Notes: generated from the letters alone by a model not told the origin. DNA of 64,000 nucleotides from Conoideocrella luteorostrata (GCA_032433595.1 JASWJB010000256.1:1-64000); one strand, 5' to 3'; shown: positions 45,589 to 57,161, counted from the first letter of the stretch. Translations and numbers: made by a program.

Positions 45589-46670
45589 ATGAGGCCCGTC
45601 AATTTTATCAGCCTGGTTCTCCACTGCTTGCTCATAATTGGGGTAGTCCTGTCCACATCGCTGAAAACAAGCCCGGCTCTAGTAGGTCAACGCCGAAGTT
45701 CCCTTGAAAAGCATGAGGGACGCTCTTACGTTAATGCCGTTCTCTGCATGCAGAAAATGCCTTCCATTATCCCTGCTGGAGTTGTTCCCGGCGCCAAGAG
45801 TCGTTTTGATGACTTCACAGCCGTTTATGCCAACCTCTCAATGCAGACACATGCGCCTGGTATATTTCTCTCGTGGCACCGTGAATATGTATGGCTCTGG
45901 GAGAAGGCGCTACGAGACGAGGGCGCTATGGGGCAGGGATTTAGCGGGCAGTCCGTTATTTGATGGGAGTGACACCAGCTTAAGTGGCGACGGGTTATAC
46001 GATAACTACGGTAATTACACGTTTGGAAATACCAGCATGCCCCATGGTTCGGAGGGCAGATGTATCATGAGCGGCCCTTTCCGGGCAAGTAGTTGACCAC
46101 TTGGTTGTTTTGGAAATCACATTTATAACGTTTATCTAGAATATGACGGTCAATCTAGGTCCATTTGATCTCCATCTGGTTGTAAGTGGTGGACTTACAA
46201 AAATTGGACGACATGGAATCCGCACTGCTTGCAACGCGACCTCAACAACTACGTCTCTACGATTTATAGTAACCAGACAGTAATTGATAATATACTGGCA
46301 CAACCTGACATTACAGCCTTTCAGGCTTCCCTGGACGGGCTTCCTCCTCGTTCTGCATCCCTGAACCCGGTTGGCGCGCACGCTGGCGGACACTTTAGCC
46401 TCGGGAAGACCATGCTGGACTTTTTTGCCAGCCCTTCGGACCCTGCCTTCTTCTTGCAACATGGCATGGTAGACCGAATTTGGACGTTGTGGCAGAATGC
46501 GGACCCAGAAAAGAGAACATTTCAGTTGAATGGAACAACGGCCGTACTATAACCCGCCCGCAGCCGAGGTGGTGACCTTGCAAACCATGCAGAGTTGGGA
46601 TGTGCTTGGCAAGGATAAGAGGACCGAAGAGTTGCTGGATACACGCGTATATGGGTATGAGTATGAGTAG
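45589..46670 (+). pseudogene. Tyrosinase (type 3 copper oxidase), broken
   Basis: Signal-like N-terminus, then RSYVNAVLCMQKMPS, FDDFTAVY, THAPGIFLSWHREYVWLWEKAL, SPLFDGSDTS, CIMSGPF, MTVNLGPFD, NPHCLQRDLNNY, a CuB region (GAHAGGHFSLG; SDPAFFLQHGMVDRIWTLWQ) and YNPPAAEVVTLQTM. This is fungal tyrosinase order. Faults: the first CuA histidine (normally in DDFxAVH) is Tyr (TAT, from CAT). About ten residues including the CGY...PYWNW segment are deleted with a frameshift near 45930. Another frame change lies between 46160 and 46200, and a further one near 46548. An intron in the middle would need a GC donor (GCAAGT, 46085). CuB ligands are intact. The ancestral enzyme would hydroxylate phenols and oxidise catechols to quinones. 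Confidence 0.8.
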
Positions 46671-48347
46671 GATGTTGATGTGTTCGGAAAATGACTATTA
46701 TTCTACACCGCTGTACTGTTGTTGCGAGTAGACGGTCCCACGACTGCAATTCGTGCTCCAGCCACCGGAAAGCCGGCTTATACTCGCTCGAACTGGAAAA
46801 AACGTAATATGCCACTTATATTCATTAATGGCCTTTCACGAGTCTGTGGCAAATCCTGTTGTGTCAAGACGAGGGCGTCCCGGAATGTAAGGGCATATAT
46901 AGGGGGATTTGGACGAGGCCATCAGATAACAAATTCTTTTCCATCATCACTGTAACACAGATCTTCCCATCAATGCACAAGAATTTGAATTTCTCCGATC
47001 GAGTCCGATAAGAACTGGAGGTGTAACATAGCGGAATCTAGCGGAAGTCAACGCTTGCGGCACTGCACGCCTAGTTGTTGGAATAATTAACCACTTGACT
47101 ACGGAGCAAAAGTCTAGGCCCACTGAATTGTACTCTAGTAGCTGCAATTTAGGCTTATATTCTGCGCAACACACCCCCTCAGGGAAGATGGGGTAATGCT
47201 TCAGCTTTCCTGTCAATGTTCTTTGCTTCTAGTAGCAGCCTAATCAGCCCTAGCTTAATCAGCCCGGCGGCATATGCCTTCTCCGGCTAGAGAATTCTTA
47301 ATGCAGAGCTGAGTTTGAACTCATAACCTTCGCACACCTGGGTGCCCACCTAGGTGGTCACGTGATTTCCATGCTCTAGTTCCATATGAAAGTTACAGGT
47401 CGGCAACTAGCCTAAGATAACTTAGACTAGGCTCCCTTCCCGGGGCTCATAACTGTTACGTTGTGTGCCTTTACATAAAAGCAAGGTAAAGGAGCAATTT
47501 GGCAACAGTGAAAATAGGCAGGAATAGACGGAATAGATGAATTTGAGTATGTTGAAGAGTGTGTTCAGTGATATTGATAGATGATGTTCTAAGTGATACC
47601 ACCCTCTAAGGGCATCGTGACCCTTCTTTATGGTCCTTCAGCGACCGGCACATTTCCTTGGGCGGCTATCCCGGTGCATTATGCCACTTTTCCACTTATC
47701 GCACGATACTAGCTAATACGAGTCATGGGTAATTTCTGAAGGTGCCACTCTATTCTCAACACTAGTAATTGCTCGCCGGCACATCTGATGATTGTCAAAA
47801 GGCGGCTGGGTGCTATAACTATTATAAGGACACGCTATTATAGATGGATTTGAGGAAATACTTTTCATAGCTGCATGATCCGTCTTGACGGTTGTGTTTC
47901 CTCCTTCGCCATCCACATAATACCATGTCGATTTTCGGGTGCTTTACGGAATGGAAAGACCAGTTAAAACAAGATATCTGCAGTTAGTTGTCCGACAGGA
48001 TCAACAAGTTAACACATGCAGAATTTTGGTACATTTCCTCCTGTAAGCTTTCATAACTAGAATAACATTCTGCATAGGCTCAGCAGGTATTGGCTTGGGG
48101 CAAACGATGCTGTCTCCAACTGCCAATTAATGCCAAACTTGCGCTTGACAAGTCTTCCACAGTTCCGGTGGCTCTGCGTGAGTTTTCCCTATAAATCCTG
48201 TCGATCAAGTCGTTTAATCAATTCGGCATGCTTAGCACTTCTTGCATTCACATAAAAACATACTCCGTACATCCAGTTGGATACGCGGGAACGCCTGGCT
48301 TTGGATTGACGTCTGCTTCCATCTCATCTCGTTGCCGTTTTGATCTT
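46671..48347. other. Gene-poor stretch with LTR-like element
   Basis: Besides the repeat at 47076-47171 and a TACTCCGTA word at 48261-48269 no gene is recognised. GTCACGTGAT occurs near 47362. Confidence 0.45.
47076..47171 (+). repeat. LTR-like dispersed repeat, copy 2
   Basis: Starts TGTTGGAATAATTAACC and ends TGCGCAACA. It is the opposite-orientation partner of 40298-40394. A similarly built solo LTR or miniature element is the best explanation; flanking bases show no clear duplication. Confidence 0.6.
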
Positions 48348-49088
48348 TCATTTTGCAGAAATGAAAAGCTGCCAGGGATTATGCAATACGAAGGTATAAC
48401 TAACTAGTAAGCTTGAATCCGCAAACAATCGACCCGCACAAATCCTGCAATAACCGTAGGCATTGGGCGACGGATCTGGCTCATTTCGTAGCACGAGGTA
48501 AGGATCGAGGTTGAATATTTCTAGGCCCAAATGGACCTTTGAGTCATACAAGAATCTCCAGACGGCAGGGAAAATGACGGCACCATTTGGAATGCATAAA
48601 CCGTTTCGACTAGATACTAGTATGCTTGGGTAGCCGCATGAGGGAATCCAATGCGTGCGATGCGGTCCCCACCTCAAGGTCTCCTTGACAACCGCCTCTA
48701 TGTACGGCGGCTTGTCGCGTGAGTTGATGGCAGGCTCATCTATTCATGGAGCGGAGGCAGCTTTGCGTACGTCTTCAAGGGTTCCAGCCATTTCTCAGGA
48801 TCATCCAGCGCTCTCACAAGATGTCGACAAATTTCGACTCCGTGGATGGCATGGGATTGTGCTATGGTCGCTTTAGCGCATGAACTTGTCATAGCGCGCG
48901 GAATGTTGGCGCACCAGCACAACACTGACGGAGAAAAATGGACTCATCCCGCGCAGCTTGTTTGCCATAACCATTTCGGGCCGTCCTGACGTCTTGCTTG
49001 CGATTTTCCCCAGCAGCTCATACGTCGTGGTCCTCTCGTGTACTAGTAAGATATCGAGAGTCGTACCCTTGGCCGTTTCGGGGACCAA
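48348..49088 (-). pseudogene. Cytochrome P450, internally deleted relic
   Basis: On the minus strand an N-terminal part (49088-48740) reads LDILLVHERTTTYELLGKIA, SGRPEMVMANKLRGMSPFF, then in another frame HLVRALDDPEKWLEPLKTYA. It runs straight into a C-terminal part (about 48725-48350) with YIEAVVKETLRWGP (the K-helix ExxR), IPNGAVIFPAVWRFLYDSKVH and a degraded haem loop YGYCRICAGRLFADSSL that keeps its Cys. About 170-200 residues normally between these, including the I helix with the oxygen-binding Thr, are missing. There is at least one frameshift. Such P450s typically serve secondary metabolism in fungi. Confidence 0.75.
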
Positions 49089-49707
49089 TACGGCCGAGGA
49101 GGTCCTTGTGCTTCAATCAGTGTTGAAAATCAGGTGTGCCCGGCGGGTCAACTCCACAACTTTGTGCAAGTGTTTAGTGTTCCAAAAACGAAAATTTTGT
49201 TAATTGCATAGCATTCTTGCTGTTCTTCTGCTTCAATGGATACGACAATTGTTTTTGGATTGCATGTTGTGACTTGCAATCTGACACTGACTCAAGTGAT
49301 GAAACTTGTGGAGAAAGGGGGTTTGTAGTTTCAGTTTGACGTTTACATGGGACTTTGCCACTCAACAGCTCAGACGGGATGTACGGCATTAAATTAACAG
49401 TTTCTTGGTGCGTTTTATTTAAAGTTGACGATTGATGTTCGCTATGACAAAAAGGTATTTCTGAACGGCGAGGGTGTCCTTTTCCGCATCCTGCCCATAC
49501 TTGCTTCACTTTCACTGTATGTACTCCCGTGACATTTTCATTCCTTCTACTCTTATATACAAATGTGTCATCTAGAGCACCTTCGCGCCATTTGGATAAC
49601 ATCATTTTCAATATTTTTTACTTGATTTCGCGTTCCTCTCGGTCAATAAAACGACATCGGCCACGCTGCCTGCACAAACGACAACTTGCGACCAATTTCA
49701 GATCATC
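49089..49707. other. Spacer and SIL1 promoter
   Basis: The first ~60 bases may still belong to the P450 relic. No other gene seen. Confidence 0.4.
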
Positions 49708-50958
49708 ATGGCCTCCGCCCCGCAAAGGATCACGTCACCATCGTGTTCGCTTCCCATGGTTATCCTACTCTCCTCCTTCTTCCTCACATCTACCTCAGCC
49801 GCCCCCTCTCGCCCCTCGCCAAGTTCCGACGATCTCATCTGCCACACCACTAATCCCTCCGATTGTTATCCTCGACAATTTCAGCCCACGTATAAGTTCA
49901 AGATTGTGCACGATGACCAGCATCTGCCAGACGGCCTTCATGTCCGCTTCAATATGCAGGGTAGAAAGGAGGCTAAATTCAATGTTCTTGACGAGGAGGA
50001 TGCTTCTCTCGAGGGCGCCCCCGTTGACGTAATCTCTTTTGTCGCTCACTCCTCACGGCGTGGCCAAAAGCCCCGACTGACCAAGGACGCTCCTTTGCAC
50101 AACACGGGCAGCAATATTAAGAAGCCGCCTCATGATACTGGGGTCTTTGCCGCTGGATTGACCATGCTCCAGGATGGAACTAATCTCCCCAACCATGCCT
50201 TTGATGAAGCTCTGGTCGGGCTCGAAGAACTGTCTCATGACGTTGATTATGGCCTTCGAATTGCCGAAGATACCGGGGCCGTCAAGAACCTACTGTGCCT
50301 CATGACCAGCTATAATGCCGTCAGCGTCGATGGTTTTGTTCCGCGCGATCACCAAGCTGCATCCATCCTGGCGGGAGCACTGCAAAATAACCCATCGGCG
50401 TTACACAAGGTCGCCGACGCCTGGCCTCGACTCAAGGATGACAAGTGTGCCAAGGAGGATTCTGTTCTGCTTGGCCAGGCGCTTTACTCGAGCTTCACCC
50501 CTTCCAAAAACATCGACTCCTCGGCGACAGTCAAGCAATCCGCCTCTAGTGTCAAGGCCAAGGTTTCAGCCATCAATGGGCTCATCAAGGATAAACGTTT
50601 TAGAAATGAGTTTTTGGGTCAAAGTGGAATGGAGCATTTACTCCAGGTAGTCCTGCCAAAGGGCCAGGAATGGGATGGCGCCCGGCGAATGGCCGGCCAG
50701 CTCGTGCTAGACAACTTCCTTGACGCAGACATGGGCGCTCAACTTGGAGAGTGGCCCCGTGGGCCCCGGCTGAGCATCGAGCGATGCAAGGACGAAGCTT
50801 TTCGGGCATCTGAAGGGTGTTGGGACTACCATGTTGCTCGCATCATGAGAGATAACTCTGGTGACGACAATCACTGGAGTGTAGACTTGGCGAGGAGGCT
50901 GGCGAAGGCACGCGGGCAAAATATTCTTGTCTTAGACGAGGAGTCCGGTGAATTATAA
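49708..50958 (+). CDS. sil1: ER nucleotide exchange factor Sil1
   Basis: Single exon, 416 residues. The N-terminus contains a hydrophobic signal or anchor (about 16-31, MVILLSSFFLTSTSAA). The Sil1 signature DDLICHTTNPSDCYPRQFQP follows, then HDDQHLPDGLHVRFNMQ. The remainder is an armadillo-type helical domain (ALVGLEELSHDVDYGLRIAE; FLGQSGMEHLLQVVLPKGQE). Sil1 releases ADP from the ER Hsp70 Kar2/BiP during protein import and folding. The C-terminus ends SGEL, not a canonical HDEL/KDEL signal. Start is the first ATG in a good fungal context (ATCATCATGGCC). Confidence 0.92.
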   Translation: MASAPQRITSPSCSLPMVILLSSFFLTSTSAAPSRPSPSSDDLICHTTNPSDCYPRQFQPTYKFKIVHDDQHLPDGLHVRFNMQGRKEAKFNVLDEEDASLEGAPVDVISFVAHSSRRGQKPRLTKDAPLHNTGSNIKKPPHDTGVFAAGLTMLQDGTNLPNHAFDEALVGLEELSHDVDYGLRIAEDTGAVKNLLCLMTSYNAVSVDGFVPRDHQAASILAGALQNNPSALHKVADAWPRLKDDKCAKEDSVLLGQALYSSFTPSKNIDSSATVKQSASSVKAKVSAINGLIKDKRFRNEFLGQSGMEHLLQVVLPKGQEWDGARRMAGQLVLDNFLDADMGAQLGEWPRGPRLSIERCKDEAFRASEGCWDYHVARIMRDNSGDDNHWSVDLARRLAKARGQNILVLDEESGEL

Positions 50959-53540
50959 GCCGATCCGGCGATATGTCTTGCCTTTGCCTGGTGTTAACCA
51001 AGAATGTATAATAAATAACCGTCGAAACCCCCGGTTTATTACGTGTAATTTGCCGCGAGCCTCATACAGCGTCTTTTAGTACTATCTTGGGGGAGTATCG
51101 CGTTCATAATGCCTGAGCTCCGTGGCCATTGTTCCACACTCACTGAGTTACAACAAAGGTTGAAACCGTGTATTCACATGCTCGTAGCTGCAGTAGTGTG
51201 AATTTTTAAGTTGTCTTTGCGTCTCACTTATGTTTTAGAGCTTCAGTTAGTTAGTCATTTGTCCAACTAAATAGGTACTTACGGATGAGAATTACACAGC
51301 GACTAATATATATAAACTGTCCGGTACGAGCACTCGCGAAAGCATAATGTTATGATGACCCAGTTAGCCGCGTCGACAGTACCCAAGACAGAGAAAGATA
51401 CGCACCTGGCGGTTCTGTCTTGTTCGGCTGCGTGATACATACGTTGGCGGGCGTTATAATGTTACCCATGAGCTCGGGTGCCGGTTTTCCATCGCTAGGC
51501 TTTTGTCTAATGTCCAGCTAGTTTGAGGACGTTGGGGTTGAAGCTGCTGGAGTAATTCCGCTCCGTGCCCCGGCATTTCATAGATCATCTATCAAGACCA
51601 GCTGGAGCGACTTGCCGGGTAATAGCCGAAGCGAATGGGAAAGAGACAAGAACTTGCTTAATGGTAGTTTTGGCCTAGATCGCAGTGGGGAATAGCAGGA
51701 CAAAAATACCAAGGTCCGGTCCAAGAGTGTTTCTGTTAGCGAGAAATCTGTAGCCTAGTCCTCGCAGTTTTTTTTTCCTTTTTGGTACCAGAAAAGGCAA
51801 CTCTCTGCTCTGCTATCTAATTATTGCTGGCACAGCATTTAGCACAGCTGCTATCATGTAAACTGGAATAAGATTAGCAATGCCGGTAGATCAGTTGATC
51901 GCGCAATGTGGAAACATAGTTCAATGCCGCTACCTATGGCCGAACCAATTCGTAAGCAAATCTTGCCACTATGTCAGGCGTTATCGAACCCCTATTTCAC
52001 AACGATTTATATCCCCAGGTGGCTAAAGCGAGGTCTTTTGTAACTGTTTGAATAACCGCCCCACGCATTTAATGCACTATGGTCGTCAAATACACTCTAC
52101 CGATGTGATGTTGTTTCAAAATCCCCAGGCGCAACACAAGCTGCTTTTAACCAGGAATATGCTCAAAAGGGTAAGAGATGTTGGTGGAGCCTGCAAATGC
52201 TGGTTGAATCTATTCCAACGATTTCCGCTAGCTAATGGGATGCAGCCTAGGACACGAACCCTCTCTGTTGGCCCACTAATACCTATGCTGAAGTCGTTTC
52301 AGGGATTTATTTACTTGCCATATACCCGGTTGAGTACCACATTGCGGACTAATATCTATCACTCTCTTATTAAGTACCCATTTTGGCTCGGTCATGGTTA
52401 GGGTACTAGCTCCCCAAGAACAAGAATCTAATGATTTTAACAGCGGTTCATCCCTGGATTGTTGTAATCCATGTGATCGCTTGATTTGTGCTTTGCCTAG
52501 TGATTGGGCGTTTCCAGCCAGAGTAATAACCCATCGTCGGGCATGAGGGCCTTCGCTGGCCAGGCAAAGACCACTAATTCGTCATACAAGAGGTGCGGCG
52601 CTTTCCGTTAGCCACTCCTTTTTTCGTTGGCAGCTCCGGCCATTTCCTTTTACTCATGTTTTGACAACCGAACTTATAGTCAACATAGCAGCCATTTTAA
52701 TAACAAAGGGATGGTTTATCTTTTGAACCACCTAGCCCGAGGCGGTCCAATCATGAGCGTTAAGCCACAAGCTGAGGTGGCCCCGTACATCGGCGGCCTC
52801 CGATGGACCCCCATCTGCCTCACGTCGGAATCCGCCCCCATCCTTCAACAACACCTGAAACGCAGACCCGACTGAACATAACGGGGAACGATTCGGGGAC
52901 TAAATTAGTTCTCAGAAATCTGGGGTACACGGAATGGGGTAACTTCAAGGCGGGTCAATATGTACATCTCCTATCTATCCTGTGCTGTAACCTCGTTGTC
53001 GGAAACTCCACGTGGCACCGTGCGAGCGGAGAATTGTGTCATAAAAACCCCACGATAACGGGAGCTCCTATCATGGGCTTGATTTGAACTGCGGTGGAGT
53101 TGGCCGCCGTCGCACCTCATGTAGTGGATATTCGATCGCCCAAGATCTTTCTTAGCTGGGGCTGTCTGACCGTGGCGTCGGGTGCCAAGGACTTCCCGTT
53201 TCTCCGCATAGATCTGGCGGGTTCTGGGCTTCTTTTGCTCAGATAACGATTTTTGTTGTAGGATCGGAGGTGCCCGTGGGTCTATCCCCCTTTAGCAGGA
53301 CCATGGTATTCGCTGTCATACAGTTTGCACTCGTTATTCACATATAAAATCCAATTTCTGAGCAAGAATAGCTTTGATGTTGGCTTTCCTCTTTCATTCC
53401 AGGGGAAATTGCATTTCTTTACTTATTTATCATCGACACTTTTTCTCGTGTTGTTAGTTAATCGCGATCACTCGTCACAATTTGCTGGCTGACGCATGAC
53501 ATGATTGTCTGCTACGATTCATCCAAGCCGTTCAACCATC
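50959..53540. other. Gene-poor stretch of 2.6 kb
   Basis: No domain-bearing frame. A T-rich tract lies near 51765-51785. Short open frames between 52048 and 53087 show no family features. Confidence 0.45.
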
Positions 53541-55348
53541 ATGGATAAAGTCGAGCACGGCCACGTAGAGAGACGTGGTAGTGTTGGCGCAGATGTAGAT
53601 GAAGCAGTCCTTTCGAAAACAGTCTCGGACGGTACCGCCACCCACCATGCTTCAAACGTCAGCTTTGATACCAATACATTTTACGGGAAGCTGCAACGAC
53701 TAGCGGGCAAGTTTAAAGTCGAACAGCGAGGCATCGAACGTGTACCAGAGGATGAGAGAAATGATACCTCATATTGGAATATTGGAACTATGGTACTCGC
53801 TCCTCCTTAAGCCTCGTTTATGCTCTGCCTCTCAAGGCTTTTGTCCCCTCACCAACCCTGCAATATACACTTCACTGCACACCTCTTGTATTTCATTTTT
53901 GTGTAAGAAAAGAAATACCAGGGAAAAATGCTTTAATCTAACCTGCTTTTCTCGCCCACAGTGGCTCGCTGCCAACCTAGTTGTCCCGTCATTCACCATT
54001 GGGGTGCTCGGCCAACCTCTCTATAACATTGGCTTTGTCGATGGAGCACTCGTCATCATCTTCTTTAACCTTTTGGGATCAGCAACTGTGTGCTTCTTCT
54101 CCACATTTGGGCCAAAGTTCGGTCTCAGACAGATGGTTCTGTCTAGATTCTGGTTCGGATGGTGGGGAGTTAAGCTGAGTAGGTGTCTCCAATAGTACTA
54201 CTTTCGCTCGGCTGCCAGCCGACGGAACTTCTGTACCTAACAGAATTTTGAACATAGTTGCTGTCTTCAACCTCCTCGCTGGAATCGGCTGGTCGGCTGC
54301 CAACATCATCGTTGGTGCACAACTGCTGCATGCCGTCGATCCTAGCGTTCCCGGATGGGCGGGCATCCTGATCATCGCTTTTTGCACCTTGATCATCGTC
54401 TTCTTCGGGTACAAACTGGTCCATATGTACGAATACTGGAGCTGGATACCCACCTTCGTCGTCTTTATGATTGTGCTAGGCATTTTCGCTCATTCCGGCA
54501 ACTTTGTCAACACGCCCATGGGATCAGGAAAGACTGAGATCGGAAAAGTTCTATCCTACGGTTCCACCGTCTTTGGATTCGGAACAGGCTATACTAGCTT
54601 AGCGGCTGACTATACTGTCTACCAGCCGAGCAATCGCCCGCGTCGAAGCGTTTTCCTTGCCACGTGGCTGGGTATCCTGCCGACCCTTCTATTCACGGAG
54701 ATACTTGGCGCGGCGGTAGCAACATCTCTGACGATCAACGGCGGCGATAACCCATTTCAACAAGGATGGAACCAGGCCGGCGTTGGTGGACTGCTTGGTG
54801 CAGTTCTATTCCCTTCGGTCGGGGCATTTGGACGCTTCTGTCTCGTTATTCTAGCTTTGTCCATTGTCGCAAATAACTGCCCCAACATCTATTCTGTATC
54901 TTTGACTCTCATGGTTCTTGGTCGCTGGACTCGTCGCGTCCCTCGATTTATATGGACAATTGTTTGCTCAGCGGTGTATGTTGGAATCGCCATTCCCGGC
55001 TATTGCAGCTTTGAGGCTGTGTTGGAGAACTTTATGCACTTTATTGGCTACTGGCTCGCGATTTACGAGGGAATTGCCCTGACTGATCACTTCGTCTTCA
55101 AACGCGGCTTCTCCGCGTATAACCCGGAGCATTGGGACGATAAAGACAAGCTGCCACCCGGTTACGCAGCTGTGACATCTTCTCTCATCGGCATTGTCGG
55201 GATGGTAATGGGAATGAAACAGACATGGTGGGTTGGCCCAGCCGGTAAAGGGGCAGGTGGCGATTTGGGGTTTGAGCTTGGTTTCGCTTTCTCTGCCTCT
55301 TCTTATTTCGTGCTGAGGACTATTGAGATCAGAATCCTGAAGCGTTGA
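53541..55348 (+). CDS. NCS1 purine/cytosine permease (Fcy2-like)
   Basis: Exons 53541-53792, 53962-54182 and 54244-55348, 525 residues. Introns are 169 and 61 bases; the second uses donor GTGTCT with a CCTAAC branch point. Cytosolic N-terminal tail, then about twelve membrane segments. Family features are NDTSYWNIGTMWLAANLVVP, the GFVDGALVIIFFNLLG helix, FGLRQMVLSRFWFGWWG, GYTSLAADYTVYQP, the NCPNIYSVSLTLMVLGR helix and the C-terminal FVFKRGFSAYNPEHWDD. The product would be a plasma-membrane proton symporter for cytosine, adenine, guanine or hypoxanthine; substrate preference is not readable. It is convergent with the Zn2Cys6 gene. Confidence 0.93.
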
Positions 55349-55806
55349 GGCAAGAAGTGGTTGAAAATGCCCACTGAGTGGCATTTAAAGAGCTGCTTAG
55401 TAGTCGGCATCTCGTTGGGGACTGACCGTACGCTGTGAGGGCTGGATAGTATGGGCTCCTTTCTTGTTGACTTTAACCTTGTTAGGATGATATTGTTTAC
55501 CAAAGACCGGTACACGACTTGCTGGCTATGATGTTGGCGGCGGATAGGGGAGAAGCGTGAGCTAGCTTGCTTTGATGCGTTTTTTTAAGCCCTACCGAAC
55601 TTCTGTCCTTAACGTGTCCATAATGGCTGGCTATTAGAGTATGCGTTCATTAGCGCAATCAATGGCAAGTCCCCTTCTTATGAACGAAGACCCCTTGTGG
55701 TTCAGGCTTTCACGTATGAAAGTACACAGCACGCGCATAATATAGCATCGTAAGGGCCAGTTGTCTTCGCGAGCCATTGCCTACGTAGAGTTGTATAAAT
55801 GCCAGA
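55349..55806. other. Convergent 3' spacer
   Basis: No gene seen between permease and regulator ends. Confidence 0.4.
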
Positions 55807-57161
55807 CTAATTCCATCTATCAGCGAGAGCTCCTCCCGGAAGAAAAGCATGTAAAGCGGCATTCTCTTTATGATGCAGTCGCAGGTACAAGCAAATAGAA
55901 GGACATTCTACTCTGGCCCTAAGTTCAATCCACCATATACTGCGACTTGTTTTGCGGTACCACAGATAGAGCAACAACAGCGCGGCAGGGTCTCTTCTCC
56001 GGAGCAAGTCTGTGAAAGGCTCATGAATACTCTGTGTGAAGAGTTGAGTCTGGCCTGTCGTGACCTCGCTATCCGAGATGTCCAGGATGTGGGATACCGC
56101 GTGGGCGACATGGAAATATGGATTCGTCTCCGCTGTAGATGAGTCGTCAAGGCTACACACCGCAGCCAAAGCTCTTGGTATACCATCGATGCCTCCCTCT
56201 GGCAATGGTGAGTTCATATCAGCATAGGTTGCCGCCATGACACGGAAAAGGCTGTCCGAGCGCAGCGGGTTGACCTTGTGCCACAATGACATTTTACCCT
56301 TGCACATGCGCAGCCAGTCCAAGTCGGAGGAGTCGGACTTCAGTGGCCACGCTTGTTCTGGCGTGCGAGCATCGGGTGACGAGAAAGTTAATAGAGCCAA
56401 AGCAGCTGCAGTACCCCAGATTGGATCCTTGTCTTTCGCTTCAATCGGTTCTTTGAGCCTCCTGTTCAGGAGAACTGTGCTTTGAGACCAGTGGTTGCAC
56501 TCTTCTAGAGTGCGACGACAGCCCAACGAGCCATTCAAATGGCGGTCGTATGTAAGCGCCACAGCCAGAGAGGCGTGCATTAAGAAAGGGTGCTGCAAGC
56601 CATATATTAGCCGAGACTATGGCCTTGTTGGATAACCTGACTGTTGTCTTGTCTGACAGGGAGGAACCGGTACCATGAAACATACGGCAAAGGCTAATTC
56701 CAGGAGCTTGCGATTGACGTGCACCATATTAGGGTCGTTGGGGGTAATGAGACTTCGCCCAAGATAGCGGGTTATAAAATCTTGGCACCTTGCGTTCAAT
56801 TGGTAGCACGTCGATGCGTCGGATGTCCAGACGGCATTCGTGAGAAGGGACTGAAGCCTTGCCTCTCCTCCAACCGCCAACCGCCGCCCTGCATCGTCAG
56901 CGGCCATCGGCTGGAGGTCCGGGATGTTAGACATGAAATTGCATAACACCCCAAAGGATCTACATCTCTTGCACTGCGGTTTGCCTTCGTCGCACTTGTA
57001 CCAGGCCAGAGAATTTCGGTCAGCCAAGCACCACCGAAACATTTGAAAGCCGACGGCCGTTCACCCACCTTGAGTTTTCGAAGCTTGCAGTTTCGGCAGC
57101 CAAACCTCGACCTCCGCGGAGTCCTACCCCCCTGCACGTCTCTTGGACAAGCCGGGGCCAT
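55807..57161 (-). CDS. Zn2Cys6 transcription factor (Upc2-like type)
   Basis: Minus strand, exons 57161-57069, 56994-56686 and 56592-55807, 395 residues, all junctions phase 0. The first intron splits the zinc cluster: splicing joins FGCRNCKLRKLK to CDEGKPQCKRCRSFGVLCNF, giving cysteines at 22, 25, 32, 39, 42 and 49 (spacing 2-6-6-2-6). The region after it, with HPFLMHASLAVALTYDRHL, resembles the helical domain of sterol-uptake-control and related fungal regulators. It is convergent with the permease and divergent from the oxidoreductase (483 bases between starts), so control of either neighbour is plausible but not shown. Confidence 0.87.

Noticed and set aside
47280..47345. Possible tRNA-like T-arm (GAGTTTGAACTC) after LTR-like copy 2
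   Set aside because: The motif is a plain palindrome; no acceptor stem, D-arm or anticodon arm could be fitted around it.
52240..52275. Minus-strand word resembling a tRNA B box
   Set aside because: No A box at the right distance and no cloverleaf could be drawn.
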